This document shows positions 1 through 12,359 of a DNA stretch of 64,000 nucleotides, one piece after another (within the stretch, counting starts at the first letter, position 1; every line of letters starts with the position of its first letter). The position numbers were made by a program, and so were the translations under genes. Location: positions 12,499,112 through 12,563,111 of the forward strand of contig OX463854.1 of the NCBI GenBank assembly GCA_949825065.1, written 5' to 3'. Origin of the DNA: Odontocerum albicorne (Eukaryota; Arthropoda; Insecta; Trichoptera; Odontoceridae). The notes below the pieces were generated by a model, which was given only the letters and a program-made list of their open reading frames with translations, was not told the origin of the DNA and ran no database searches.

Positions 1-689
1 GTATATTTTGATCGCCGATTTTTTCGTTATTCTTAAGTTAAGTGAACCACGCCAGTCAGCTCGACACTGATCCATCTCATTTGATTGTATAAAAAAATCC
101 TTAGTTTTTTGTCCATTCACTTAAGATATAACAAAGGACTTATGGCGAGTACTTACGCACGATATCCCATTATAAAAAATCTCGAGGAATATTTAAGAGC
201 AATCTTAGAAATTGATGACAGTGATCGTGTTTCATATCAAAGGAAGTCAATTGTTTTTAATCGGAAGTTTTAAAATTGCTATCTTATTCAAAGAAAAAAG
301 AGCCTTCAATTTTTTTAATGCAGTAAATAAATATCGCTTAATATTAAAATTTACAATATATCGACCTTAAGTAGATTAAACAGTTAAAAAAACACCAAAA
401 AAAAAATAATTATCATACAATTTCGAATATAACGGCGTCATTTTGTAGTGATATTCAAAATTTCATGACAATCAACGAACTTTGTACTTCACTATTAACT
501 TAATATATAACGATTAAGCTAATTTTGAAGCTTACAGGCGTCTAAGTTAAGGCTTAGGTGAATAAAATAATTATTTTGACAATAAGTCCCAAGGAATATA
601 CCCGTCGGCTTTGAAACAAATTAGCTGATGATTTATTAAACGTTGGAGAAATGCATATTGTGTTTATTCTAACTGGTTATTTAGTTTTC
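1..689. other. AT-rich stretch without recognised genes
   Basis: I see no supported gene. A 62-codon frame at 85-273 has no family resemblance that I recognise and ordinary AT-rich composition. The stretch may be intronic or intergenic, depending on where the dpr gene begins. Confidence 0.5.
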
Positions 690-694
690 AATTG

Positions 695-915
695 CGCTTC
701 CGTTGTATACAATATAACCTGACGAGTTAATTACCATGTGAATTTATTTACAACCAGCCTGAAACATGTAAAAAACGTCCTAAATCAAAACAAAACTTCA
801 ACCCAACTGAACAAGACTTCAACAAAGGAAAATGCGTAAAAATGAGAATCAAATCCGCAATATTCAGATTGGAGGATTGGTTTCTTACCAACTAGGCCAC
901 GGAAGTCATCAAGGA
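695..915 (-). mobile_element. tRNA-derived SINE, family A copy
   Basis: Read on the minus strand, the copy starts near 910 with a tRNA-like head: GGCCTAGTTGGTAAGAAACC gives the A box. A decayed B box lies near 865-875. The tail at 705-735 has the TTGTATAC and AACCTG motifs shared by the other family-A copies. Head, body and tail order match the better copy at 26204-26405. Confidence 0.65.
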
Positions 916-3900
916 GTATATGGTATTGTGTTTAACATTTGTTTAATACAGTAAAAACCGGCAGGTTTATTTCCAAATAGCAATATTTTACCATCAACTT
1001 AAAAAATATTATAAAGAACTGAAGGAGTAAAAAGATTGTTATACAGGCATTTTGCCAAATATGTTATCGAAGTTGTTAAAGTTATGAACAAAAATATTTT
1101 CAATGACAATAAGTTAACATAAGAGTATATTGCGATTATCACATAATTTAATTTCTTTCGAAAAACGGCAATTCTAAGGTTAAACAAAAAGATAAATACA
1201 AATTAAAATAATTCAGTTACGTTTATTCACATGTAAAAATATTCACACTTCTTTTTGTTATATTTATTTTTGGCTGTAATGCCGAAGGTCACTTTTGATG
1301 GGAGAAATCCAATTAACGGGAAGAAAGAAAAAAATCACTTAAATCAAAATTCGTTATATAATTTATCACCAAATTTTACTAATCATTTTTGTTCTGTTCA
1401 AAAATATTTTTATATTTTACTTTTTCGCAAACATTTTCAATGATATTTTGTTCTTATTGATAGGGTAAAACATGAATGAAAGAACTACCAAGAGAATATT
1501 CCTCTTATTCGTCGTGACCTCAATGCAGAAAAGCGTGACCCACACAGATACCGCTGTAGTTAGGCAATACCAAATACTAAAGGCAAACCCGTAGTACTCA
1601 TTGCCTGGTCGTTTCAGCGTAAAGATGTTCTACCTTTACTTTTGCAGCTCTCCATATTGACACGAGGCTTTCAGTTAAATGTGACCGAAGAACTTAAAAA
1701 TACGACGAATGCAAGAATGCAAGTATTCCTGAAATATTCAATCCTTACAAAATGGAGGCATGTGTTGGTCGTTTCGTCTATGAAACAACAAGCAACCATC
1801 TCAAACAAATATCGAAAAAATCTATCCTTAATCTTTCTATGGCCTTTGTTGTTAATTTTTTTGAGGTGTAAAGAAATATTGAGAAAATTGGGTCTTAAAC
1901 AAGACGTATTTTCTCTACTCGAGAGATGTATGTTTCCCTACATAAGTCTCAGACTCGAAATATCACTCGTAGCCATACCTTTTTTCTTTTGATTTCAATT
2001 TCAATCGTTATCAGTAATTCTATGGTAGGCCCAAAATAAACAAAATTTCAATTTTGTTTATGCCGTAATTGTTTTCCACTGTTTAGACGAATGCCCCTGA
2101 CTTGTCAAATATAATAACTTAAAAAAATATTTTTCTTTGAAATATTGTTACGAATACAATAAAATCAAGAGGAACAGTATAAAAGCTATTTTTTTCAGAA
2201 AAAATATTAGTTTTTGAACCTAATTTGAAAAAAAGTTGTAAAATTATTTTTGAAAATAAAATTCTAATGATGTAGTAATATGATTCGTTTCTTTTTAACC
2301 TTGTTGAAAAAGAAAAGTCTGCAAACAAAAAAAGAGAGACATACAGACTGCTTAAATTATAGAAAAAAAATCCCTTTATCTCTTGCCTTTCAGACACTTC
2401 TCCTTTTATATCTCTGTCAAGTCTTAAATGTAAATGGATATTCAATGTTAAATTCGAAGTGATCCATTTACATTTGTAATTGAAATTATTATGTTTTTTT
2501 GTAAAAAAGAAAATACTTTCTTTTCTAAGATTCACTGGAGTCTACCTCGTCGTTGTTTAAAACGAAAATAAGTAAATAAACTAAGCGAATTTTTTCCGTC
2601 TCTCCACAACTTTCCGATCGGGCAGCGGAAAGTTTTTATTTATTTTAATAACCTTATTCATAATTACTAAAATGTTGCATTTTTTTGCTTCCTCAGGTAA
2701 ATTTTAAAGATTTATTACTCTTTAATATTTTCGCGCTGAGAGAGTTTCTAACTTTTAGTTCAATAAACAAGATAATTTCCAAGTCTAAGATTCTTGTATC
2801 AAACTTTCGGTGATTTGATAATCGATTTCTTACAGTGTTTTACACTTCACTTTAACACTAACTTAATCTTACTAACACATAAAAAACTTTGTTCGATCTT
2901 TTCACAATTTCAGTGATAAAGCTCCATCGTAGATACTTAAAAGCACGGTAGATAATTTTAATGCATGTACATATAAGCAGCCTTTTGTATTTTGATTTAT
3001 TGCAATTGCAAAGTATAACATTTTAAACTTCTACTATGAATCAGGCACCACAGCGTGATATTTTAAGATGTTTTTTTCCCTTAACTCTCCTCGTTGGTAT
3101 GTATTGACTAGGTGAATCATTTAAGTATATTCAAGTACAAACGTTACTCGCTTAGATCGTAAGTTACGTTTCAGAGCAACGCTGTAAAGCAAATATCTCC
3201 GTAAAGCAAATCACACCCTTTTTCTTTATTTACCATATAACAGAATATTAAAACAGTGTGAAACAGAGATGAGTGAGGCTTAATTTGGGTTTCAAGATAT
3301 TTTGAGAAAACGAGAAGCATTATTCAGTCCGAATGACTTGCTTAAAAGACGCTTGAACGTTAATGTGGATGCCTGGATGGTTATAATAAGATCCTCGATA
3401 AAATGCAAAATCTGAAACGGTCTGTTTCCAGAAAAAGTCTTGACTAGATAATTAGCACTTTTATCACAACCTGAGATAGTCAATGAAGAGGTTAGTGAGA
3501 AGAATCATATTAGACATTAGAAAAGGGTGCATTTTTGTTACCTTTTCTTTTTAATATATATTCTAAAGCAATATTTAAAGAAGCTTTACATGTTAAAACA
3601 GTCGAAGTTGTCGTTAACGGTAGGCTTTTAAAATAACATTACGTTGTTGACGACACTTGCTGATAATAAAGATGACTTACAAAAATGACAGTAAAAAAGA
3701 AAAATATAAAAAATTAACATTGACTTAAAAAATTATATGAAAAAATATGTCAAAGTGTTATAACAAAAAACTCCACGCCATGTCCTAATCTTATAATTGG
3801 CAGCAAACGTGAACAAATATTTGGGAACGTGGATAAATAAAAAATGGAATCCCTCAAGAGATAACGAGAAAGGTTTTAATTAAAATGAAGCCTCTGTTTA

Positions 3901-4556
3901 CAAGTCGAAACTTGAGCTTGAAATTAAGAATGAGTATGGTTCGCTGCTTCATTTTCTCAACTATTATAATATATATGGAATGAAGTCGTGGACAATGGAC
4001 CAGGAAACATCATGTAGGAATGGGGCTTTTGAGATCCCCCATATTCCCTGGTCCCACAGATTGTATTACAAATGTGATTGCTCCTTTATATAAAGACCAA
4101 GAACTGATTAAAACTGTGAATACTATAATATATCGATTACATTATGAGAAGCACAAGATAATTCATAATTCGATAAATCATCCAAACAAAAATAAATGGC
4201 AAACGAGGCAGATAATAATGACGTATTTTTTAAACTAAGATCTTGCGGCAATGGTTTGGGTGCAATTATAGTGAGATGTTTCGAGATGCAGGGGATATAA
4301 TAAGGATAACAATAATGATGGCCAACCTCCAAGAAGATGACGGCCTCTTAAGAATAAGTCATATTTATATATTCGAAATCGATCTTATGGATACATACAT
4401 AAATTTAGGTGACATACTAAGTACCTTATACATATCACCTAATACTGAAGCTGGTAATCCAGCCTAATTAAACATCAGCCCACAAATGTAACTAATGAGT
4501 ATGCTTAAGAAGAACAAATGCTATAAATCAAGTAGACCACTAATTTCCTCTTCTTT
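916..4556. other. AT-rich non-coding stretch
   Basis: No gene or repeat family is recognised with confidence. The 116-codon + frame at 1642-1992 and the 138-codon - frame at 2119-2535 are low-complexity, rich in F, I, L, K and N, and unlike any family I know. A short hairpin sits at about 2607-2635 (AACTTTCCG with its complement). The segment 4020-4467 has two overlapping open frames, but stops follow and nothing is recognisable; it may be decayed transposon sequence. Confidence 0.4.
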
Positions 4557-5098
4557 CTTCGACAATACACATTCGGATCACCAATTCCGACTTCATACCA
4601 AATAGCGCGAAGAAACCTTCCAACACCACATTCTCGCTTGGATAATGAAGTTCTATAAAAACCATCAGGACCACAACATTCCTCTAATCGCTGTCCTGGG
4701 AAGTAACAAGAGTAAGTTCAACATACCTTTCCGTTATAAGAACAGGCTTTCCAAACATTATCTATTGCCTTACTAGTTCACCTACAGTATACGCAAGGAG
4801 GATCAAAGTTTGGGTGAATGTGATGAAATGCAAGTAGCTAGAACGAGTGGGCATATAGGTGCATACACGTATTAAAATAATTAATTGTAAGAATTTTTAT
4901 CAAGTTATAAGTTAGTATGTAGGTATTAACTTTTCCTAAGAAATCAAATATTGAAAATAAAAATTTAATTTAATTTATCTGTAATCATAATATAGAAAGA
5001 AGATACGATTTTTTAGTTTTAAGGTAATAATTTGTAAATGAGTATAGCCTTTAGCGGATGTACGTGTTAAATATTACTTTATTAAATTTTAAAAAAAA
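4557..5098 (+). mobile_element. Jockey-like LINE, 3' end (copy A)
   Basis: The first part encodes a decayed reverse-transcriptase C-terminus: the frame near 4645 reads KFYKNHQDHN, matching KFYKNPQNHS of the copy at 9717-10562. The 3' UTR follows with shared blocks (a CACCTACAGTA motif, a GTGAATGTGATG motif, then CGAGTGG) and ends in an A-rich run near 5098. It is 5'-truncated, as is usual for LINEs, and no intact protein remains. Confidence 0.75.
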
Positions 5099-5219
5099 TA
5101 TATTCATACCAAATCAGCATTTGTCGATTCCGAATTTCATTTTGGTAACGTATATATTATATTTAAATTTTGAATTCATTAATTCGTGTCGAATGGATAA
5201 ATGAAGAAAGGGTTACAAA

Positions 5220-5425
5220 ATCAATTCACAGTGGATATGTGAGAAGACAGTAAGGTAGAGGAAGATCATGGAAAGTATGATTGGATTATGTGAATGATAT
5301 TTGATATGTTTGGAGTTCTAAGAGTAGGTGTATGGATGTAAAAGAGACGAATGTTGTGTTTCACGATATACAAGTCTGACGCTCTCTCTTCTCTGCCTAC
5401 CCCGACGTGATGGTACGTATGTAAA
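5220..5425 (+). mobile_element. RTE-like LINE 3' tail
   Basis: The segment ends in the signature seen at the 3' ends of the RTE-like copies in this window: TCTGCCTACCCC, then a GACGTGATGG-like block, then a GTATGTA tail. The upstream purine-rich part (GTAGAGGAAGATCATGGAAA) matches the region after the LRWFGHVE motif in better copies. Strongly decayed. Confidence 0.5.
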
Positions 5426-5689
5426 TTCTAAAGTAAAATTACGCCTTAATGTAACGTGAATATAAATTGTGAATTAAAATTTGTACCATCATTCTTATCC
5501 CTACCCCGTTATCATAAAACAACACATTTAGTTTGTGTGAGACCAGAAGGAAATGCAAGTGATCCCGTTAAATACACTTAATTATGGAGAACAGTTTATA
5601 TCGTAGCAAATTAAGTTTAATGAAAGACTGCCAGTGTGCCATCAAACTACAAGGCCATTCACAAATTTCCATGATGTTGCTATACAAAC

Positions 5690-5965
5690 CATCATGCTTT
5701 CTCCCTGTCAAGGTAGACCGAGAGGAGAGAGTGCCAGATTTTTTTATCACGATTTTGCCTCTTCTTTTTTATCTACATATTTAGCATCTTCCATGTCCAT
5801 AAAACTTCTCAAAAAAATCTATGTTTTTTTTAGTATTTAAATGTATTTCTTTCAAAACATCATTCACTTGATCAAACCATATTTTCCTTGATCTTCCTCT
5901 GCCACACCTTTCACTCACATCTACACTGTTTGTTTTGAGATTCTTCTTCATCTAACTTAATACAT
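5690..5965 (-). mobile_element. RTE-like LINE 3' end, minus strand
   Basis: On the minus strand this matches the C-terminal coding tail of the RTE-like family: a purine-rich G-R-S-R-K-like stretch near 5880-5910 is followed by a lysine-rich region. The copy at 17815-18125 has the same block order. The segment abuts an assembly gap 200 bases away, so its 5' part may be missing from the assembly. Confidence 0.5.
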
Positions 5966-6162
5966 TAGCTTTTATTTTAATTCACGTTCGTCTTTAATAA
6001 TTTCATTTTGTATTCTATCATACATTGTCACGATATGTACTAATTTAAACAGGATTAATTCGGCTCTCTTCAGTATTTTTTCATATCGTTGTTGTCATTT
6101 TCATACATCAAAGTTGGTACTAGAATACTGTTGTGGACTACCCTCTAAGCAGAATTTGGAAC

Positions 6163-6362
6163 NNNNNNNNNNNNNNNNNNNNNNNNNNNNNNNNNNNNNN
6201 NNNNNNNNNNNNNNNNNNNNNNNNNNNNNNNNNNNNNNNNNNNNNNNNNNNNNNNNNNNNNNNNNNNNNNNNNNNNNNNNNNNNNNNNNNNNNNNNNNNN
6301 NNNNNNNNNNNNNNNNNNNNNNNNNNNNNNNNNNNNNNNNNNNNNNNNNNNNNNNNNNNNNN
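6163..6362. other. Assembly gap (200 N)
   Basis: Exactly 200 N, the same size as the gap at 47535-47734, so the length is probably a placeholder rather than a measured distance. Open frames crossing it are artefacts. Confidence 0.99.
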
Positions 6363-6704
6363 AATATGAATCTTTACTATCATTATGAGTATCAATGACG
6401 TTTGATTCATAACATATATCTAGACATACGAGTACTTCGCGATTTCTGCTTCCTTGAATCAAGAGAACGAAGAAGCCCAAACCTGAATCCGTACACCAAG
6501 CGCTGTGTTGCGCTGGATAGAATCATTCGAAGTTTTTTTTAATTATTCATCGCTCAACAGAGGTTACCAGATACTTTTTGAAAATAAATTGTTAATGTCA
6601 AGTCACATTTCATCGAATAATATTTCATGAATTGATGATATTAATTTTTCGTTTATGTTAATTTCCTTGAGTAATATTTCAATTGAATCGATCATTGTCT
6701 GCCG

Positions 6705-6900
6705 CAAACTTTCAAGATATGTGGGTGGCTCGTGCAGCTTTAGGAAGCACTTGAAAACAACCCTTTTTCTATCAAAATTTAAGATTATATGTGAACACTA
6801 CACACACATACAACACTCCGCCTAAAGCTGAATATGTTACTATCACATATCGGAAGATCTGCAAAAGTTCCTTTTTGGTTGGAATTCTCATGGTAAATTA
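6705..6900 (+). repeat. Dispersed repeat, single-unit relative of the 65-bp satellite
   Basis: The block order AGCTTTAGGAAGCACTTGAA, ACAACC, TTAAGATTATATGTGA, ACACACACAT, TATTACTATCACA, TATCGGAAG, TTC.CATGGTAA matches the flanks plus one monomer of the satellite at 21090-23345. This copy has one diverged monomer-like segment where the other has about 33. It is therefore likely an unexpanded copy of the same dispersed repeat. Confidence 0.7.
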
Positions 6901-7060
6901 TTTAACCAAATATTTTTTTACTAATATATACTTGCTGCAGCTATATCTAATTGCTGCAGCTTGACTTATATATTTTTTTGTTTTGTAATATTTTAATTCG
7001 TTAATAAAAATGGGTTTAAATCCTGAATTAGAGTGCCCTTGTGTATATAATTTACCTTTT

Positions 7061-7330
7061 GTAATCTGTTTTATCAAACACTGTTTAATCCACTTTATGA
7101 AACGGTATAACCCTACCGGTTTCAAGGTTTTCCCTTCATGATCAGGGGAGTACTAACAAGACTTATGTCTGTGGTCCCCTGATGATGAGGTAAAAACATT
7201 GAAACCGGTAGGGTTATACCGTTACATAAAGTGGAATTAAGAGTGTTCGATAACACAAATTACAATGTCTTTAAACCTTCGCAATGTTAATGTCTTAACT
7301 ATAAATAATATAATTTACCTTTTTATTACC
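7061..7330. mobile_element. Fold-back element, Penelope-like family 1
   Basis: Two inverted arms of about 80 bp (roughly 7068-7152 and 7176-7257) flank a spacer of about 24 bp. Both contain ACCGGTAGGGTTATACCG-type sequence. The right arm has CTGATGA at 7179-7185 and GAAA at 7201-7204, a 15-nt gap identical to the copies at 40042 and 45237. A further shared tail (ACAATGTCTTTAAACC) follows at about 7262-7310. The left arm reads CTGATCA in the same place, so that core is broken. Assignment to Penelope-like elements is inference from the arm layout and core. Confidence 0.6.
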
Positions 7331-7625
7331 CCTAATTTATTAATTATTACCCCATCGTTTATAAATATTTTCAGAAATCATTCCACATAAATGTATGTTG
7401 GCATTCTTTTAGAATAAAAAGCAACGTACATTTGAGGGGCACTCATACATTGAAAAAGTTTAAAATAAGTAATCTTTTTGCCATATAATACTAACCGTGC
7501 TTGGAATAAAATGAAATAATCCGTGAGTTTTTATATATTATACTTAAACGTTAAACTTTTATACAAAGACATGCAACTGACTATACATTATCCACAAGTT
7601 AGCTGGAACTAGCAGACGGTGTACC

Positions 7626-7964
7626 GTGCCCACTCAGCGTATGACAGCGATGGCTTTACTTGACTATTGTGCTCCAGTTTGGTTTAGAAGCGCACAAACA
7701 AATTTTATTGATGTCTACCTTGATAAGGTAATGCGGAGAGTTATTGGTACACTGAAATCATCTTCTGAGGAACCTGAACCCGACTATGATAGAGAAACCA
7801 TACGAGAGAAAATAAAACGGTTCACGATTGAAATTTCCTTTATTGAAACGGAATTAAAATTACGGTTTCAACAAAGACATCTCTCAGCAGTGCACTTAAA
7901 AAGACTTATCGGAACAGAAAAGTTGAAGAATTCTATTACGAATTGCAAAGTTCTAAGCTAGATT
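7626..7964 (+). pseudogene. Mosaic LINE RT fragment fused to hAT/ZMYM-like fragment
   Basis: The open frame has two unrelated halves. Residues about 8-42 (LLDYCAPVWFRSAQTNFIDV and onwards to RRVIGTLKSS) match the reverse-transcriptase C-terminal region of non-LTR elements, where Y.APVW...A...L...Q....R...G is typical. Residues about 60-85 (FTIEISFIETELKLRF) resemble the region of hAT-type and zinc-finger MYM proteins that precedes the dimerisation domain. Neither half is complete and there is no catalytic centre. It is most simply two transposon remnants that happen to share a frame. The listed start is only the first in-frame candidate. The RT half is the more secure of the two. Confidence 0.5.
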
Positions 7965-8298
7965 AAATTCAAAACCGATTTCATAACTTTAATGCAAAGA
8001 TAGAGAATAAATAACAAGATGTTTTAATAAGTTGGCATAAACTTAAGGTGTCTGATTTAAAATGAAATTGACTTTGTGGAAACATTGGAATAGATTTTTT
8101 TAACTATGTTAAATGATTTAATACATTTTTGTACGGACATGGGGCGTGATGGAAGTAATCAAAAGCTGAAATTCGTTAAAAGGTATATATCATAATATGA
8201 GAGAAAGGGAAAGGTATATTTGATGTGATAATATACTATTATTCGCTATTTTTTCGGAACTTGATGTAGATTTTAACGACATTTGTCCAAAATAAAAG

Positions 8299-8346
8299 AC
8301 GAATAAGACAGCAAAAAAAAAACGATTTTTTTGCTGTCTTATTCGT
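8299..8346. repeat. Perfect inverted repeat, 21-bp arms
   Basis: ACGAATAAGACAGC plus seven A at 8299-8319 is mirrored perfectly at 8326-8346, with a 6-nt spacer. It would extrude as a hairpin. No poly-A or target duplication is evident. Confidence 0.9.
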
Positions 8347-8780
8347 GTTGTTATTTTTAAAATTTGGTTTTTTACAACTGGTGTTTCAGAATCAATACAA
8401 CTCACTTGCAATTTCTAAATCTTAATCAATTTGTGACTTGTATATTTAAGAGTTGTTCTTTCCATAGAAACAATTGGATGAATATATTCTAAAATATCCA
8501 ATCCATAAATGTATATTTTTGTTTTTGAATTTACTTTTCTGAGGCAATCTCAATTTTAGATGAGAAATTATCAAAATAAGTTGAATTAACTATCCAAAAT
8601 ATTCCAATCTATGTGAACAAAAACTAATATGTTAGGTCTGATATAAACCTAACTATTTTAAAACATGTAGAAAATATATTTTTCTTGGACACATAACAAT
8701 TGCGTATGATAACAGTGTAACTGCTATAGTTGAAAGTTTCCTAAATGATGGTGCTTATTTACTCAATGAACTCTTGAAGC

Positions 8781-8987
8781 CTATAGTTCGGAAATTCTAG
8801 GATGAGTTCTGTGACAGCTCACAAATTTGCCCCAATTTTTTCAGTAATTTTAATTATTTTATCAACTTTAATATAAGCCTAAATTCTAATAAATAGGAAG
8901 TTATTTAGGTAAATACATTACATAAGGTTGTATTGGGGCAAATTTGTGAGCTGTTACAGGACTCATCCTAGAATTTCTAAACTATAG
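8781..8987. mobile_element. MITE with ~54-bp terminal inverted repeats
   Basis: The left end begins CTATAGTTCGGAAATTCTAG and the right end is its inverse with a few substitutions (CTATAGTTTAGAAATTCTAG on the minus strand). Similarity runs through GGATGAG, ACAGCTCACAAATTTG and GCCCCA. Total length is 207 bp with an AT-rich core of about 100 bp and no coding capacity. The superfamily is undetermined because no clear target duplication is visible. Confidence 0.85.
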
Positions 8988-9716
8988 TTAGTAAAATGCC
9001 ATTACATTAACGAAAAATGCAATTTAAAATCATGACATATAAGACAGATTTACAATCAGTAGAATTATGTTTATTTAAACATTATAAAAAACGGATGATA
9101 TGCATACAATCAGGACTTGGTATCTAAATGCCAGTGGTTTACATGATGTATCAACTGATAGCGTCAGTCACGCGCATGCGCCGCGCTCCGCCAGCACGCA
9201 TGCATCACAAAGATCAAACATTATAATTATTAATTAGTTAAAAAAGGAATGTCGTACCAAGGTTACTCAAGGATATTAACGATATGTTTAGACTTTTCGT
9301 GGCATCTTTTTACGTTACTTTCATACAATTTCCATCAACAGTATATTCATTTGTTGTTATCCATTGGTAAGAAATACTTTTTTCGTATCGAAAACCACCT
9401 ATTTTGAACTATCCCATAATAATTTCCCCTATTTTGAGTTATAAAGCGATATATCTAACTTAATTGAACCCGTAAAGCGATGATAAAACGAGTTATATTT
9501 TTCAGGCAATCTTTTTGTAGTATGTCAGTGAAAGATTTTCGCAAAGAAGATTCCAGGATTGGCAGACAGTTAAGTGTATTTCCAAACAAATTTTTACAAT
9601 AGCTCGAGATCGTCTCAAAGCCCATTTGGCCATAACTTTGAAGGACGTAATGTACTAAGTTATTTAATTGGAAGAAATCTCTTTCAAGCAATAAATTCAT
9701 CTGACATATTTGCTTT

Positions 9717-10562
9717 TTTTTTTATTGTACAAACATTTGTCAAGGCTATACCTATATACAAATTTATTACTTAACTAATCTTAATTATATGTTATAATTT
9801 ATGAACTTACTTAATCTTATTATCCTACATATCATTTTATTTTATTTATTCAATCTTAATATATGAGATCTTAGAAATAATTAACACCTACATACTACTT
9901 TTAACTAGATAACAATTCTTACACTTATTATTTAGCAAAAAGTCCACTCGTTCAGGCTACTTGTATTCCATCACATTCACTCAGACCTTGGTCGTCCCAG
10001 CTAATACTGTAGGTGGACTAGTCAGGCAACAGATAATGCTTCAGGAGCTTGTGCTTATAACGTAAGGGTAGGTCGTATTTACTCTCGTAAGCTCCCAGGG
10101 CAGATTGCTGTGATTTTGTGGGTTTTTATAGAACTTCACGGTCCAAACGAGGATGTGGTGTTGTACGGTTTCTTCTCGCTGTTCGGCGTGAAGTCGGGTA
10201 AGGTTTGTTCTGGGATGGGTGTTAAAAGATATCTTGAATGCCTTGTTCTGCACTCTCTGGAGTTTCAGGTGATCCGTGTTGCTCACACTACCCCAAACGG
10301 GTGCAGCATAGGTCAAGATAGGACGAATAAGGGTTTTATAGAGGAGGAGCTTATTTTTGGGTGAAAGGAAGCTGCGTCGATGAAATATCGAACTGATAGC
10401 CCCTATGCTCTTGTGACCCTTCTGTCTGATGGTATTCAAATGGGTTTTCCACGTCAGTCGCCGGTCAAGGTGCAGGCCGGGGTATTTAACCACGTCCTGA
10501 CATATTTGCTTATCAGTGTTTAATAAATAATTAAATATGTACAATTTTCTCACTTGTCTCAA
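9717..10562 (-). mobile_element. Jockey-like LINE, 5'-truncated (copy B)
   Basis: This is the best copy of the family. The coding part at 10041-10562 is followed, going down in coordinate, by a 3' UTR of about 320 bp and a run of ten A on the minus strand at about 9717-9726. The UTR matches copies at 4557, 29930 and 44985. The 5' end is lost near 10562, as expected for incomplete reverse transcription. Confidence 0.85.
10041..10562 (-). pseudogene. LINE reverse transcriptase C-terminal fragment
   Basis: The frame of 173 codons covers only the end of a LINE ORF2 protein, after the catalytic reverse-transcriptase palm. Visible motifs are PGLHLDRRLTWKTHL near residues 28-42, LLYKTLIRPILTYAAPVWG near 73-91 and LQRVQNKAFKI near 100-110. 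This order is standard for Jockey-type and other non-LTR elements. The endonuclease domain, the YADD catalytic box and everything upstream are missing. The ORF start is an arbitrary in-frame codon. The protein end (about EWEL..VNTT) is followed by the conserved 3' UTR. It is a dead copy with no host function implied. Confidence 0.85.
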
Positions 10563-10565
10563 AAC

Positions 10566-12350
10566 TTTTTTTGAATTTGCAAATTGGATCCTTTATGCAT
10601 GAGTGCAATACAATTGAAGAACTTGGAACTTGGAATATAAGTTTCTTGGAATAAAACATGAAGAACTAAAGTTTTCACGTTGAAAGCGCCACTTGGGCAG
10701 AAAATTTGAGAATTTTAAGAAAATCAATATTAAGGGCAAAAATATCTTTATTGCGTAATGTAAAATTTGAATAATTCCATAAAGGAAAGGCCAAATTTAT
10801 CGCGAAGTGGAAGTAAATCAGGATTTTATATAGGATGACATCAGAGAGAAGATTCAGTAGAAATTTGGAAATAATACTGTCATAAATACGATTCAGTGTC
10901 CGTCCTTCTCTAGACGATTTTATTCTCTTTGAGACAAAGGAATCGTCTTTGATATTCTCAACTGTATTTTTTCCTTAAAAATTACAGAGAAAAGTGAAAA
11001 TATTATAAAGGTTTTTATATAATGTAAAACAAGACACGAAATTCATAAAACTGTATTTTTTTTATGTTTACAAAAATACTTATTGCGAGGATGTAATAAC
11101 TTAAACAAACAACATTTCGAATCCTAAGAGTATTAAATGTATGGATTAAATGTACTATTATGTAATTGCTACGGTGAAAATTATTAATTTAAAATACTAT
11201 ATATCAGAACTATTCAGTCATTTTAAGGAATTATTTAGTGAAAACAATAAAGCACTCTCGCCAGAATGAATTGCAATAGAAAAAAAGTCGAATAAACAGA
11301 AACACGACAGACTTTTTTGTTAAAACAATGAAAATGGGTCATATAATAATCTATATTATTACACTTTTGTTGTATACAGTACAACATGTTTATTGCCTTA
11401 TTCCAATCTCTTTAAACCAACTTGAAATATAAAGAGTTTTTAAATTAAATAAAAACTGAAAACGAATTTAAAAAAAGTGGTTAAATTATAGGGTCATTTA
11501 AACTATGTCAAACAGGTTATTTTTGTTACATTATGTTTACAAAATAAGGAAAAACAAGATTCATACGTTTTTGAAATCTTCTGTATAGCAGTTCATATTT
11601 TGAAAGCTTTAAACAAAGAAACTATTTGCAATTTAATAAATTATTTGGTAATTGTTTTTTAGTAAGATGATATTGTAGTACGGGCATAATTTTACTTATA
11701 CGAGTAATTACTATATATTGTATGTAATACCAGGTTTATACATTATAAAAGAAAACGTCTGTCTCTCCGTCAGTAATATTAAATTTCAAAAACTCTTGAA
11801 AAATAGATCATTTTATGGAAATTGAAACACTTTTCTGGAAAATTTAAGTAAATACTTTTAACCAATTTCCTCAGCAAAACCATATTTACATATTTTTTAA
11901 ATATGAAACAATTTGTATTCAGTCCAATTAGCACATATTCCGAAAATTACAGGGTCAAGTAAGTCATGACTTTTAATCTTACGATAATTTTATGATTGCA
12001 TTTTTGTTACTTTAAAATAATCACAACGTAATGCGATATTCGATACTTGAATTTATAATTGCGTTTGCAAAGATAAAAATATAATAATGACAATTAGGAA
12101 AACCTCGAGGAAAACATAACTGAAATGGAAGAAATAATAATAGGTACAACTTGAATTGAGATTTGTTGCAGATAGGAGCTAATGCTCCATTTGCTGTTTG
12201 TGGTTTTTCTTAACTGCTCTTGTTTCTAAGTACAAATGGTTTGTGTGGTTATTGTTGGTTTCTTAAGAACGTCATATTTATGTTGTGTTGCTAAATATTA
12301 CTCTATGAAATTACACAATGTAACAAAAATATTACATTTTAATGAATTCA
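10566..12350. other. AT-rich stretch with a weak SINE-A tail
   Basis: No gene is recognised. At about 11355-11420 the minus strand carries a SINE-A-like tail (TTGTATACAGTACAAC, then TTATTGCC, then CAATCTCTTTAAACCAAC read on +). The rest is low-complexity AT-rich DNA. Confidence 0.45.
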
Positions 12351-12359
12351 TCTCCAAAA

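Noticed and set aside
1642..1992. Open frame of 116 codons as a gene
   Set aside because: Low-complexity AT-rich composition, no motif, no splice or promoter context.
2119..2535. Minus open frame of 138 codons as a gene
   Set aside because: F/K/N/I-rich translation of AT-rich DNA; no recognisable domain.
6114..6480. Four frames across the N block
   Set aside because: Artefacts of the 200-N gap; same for those at 47514-47753.
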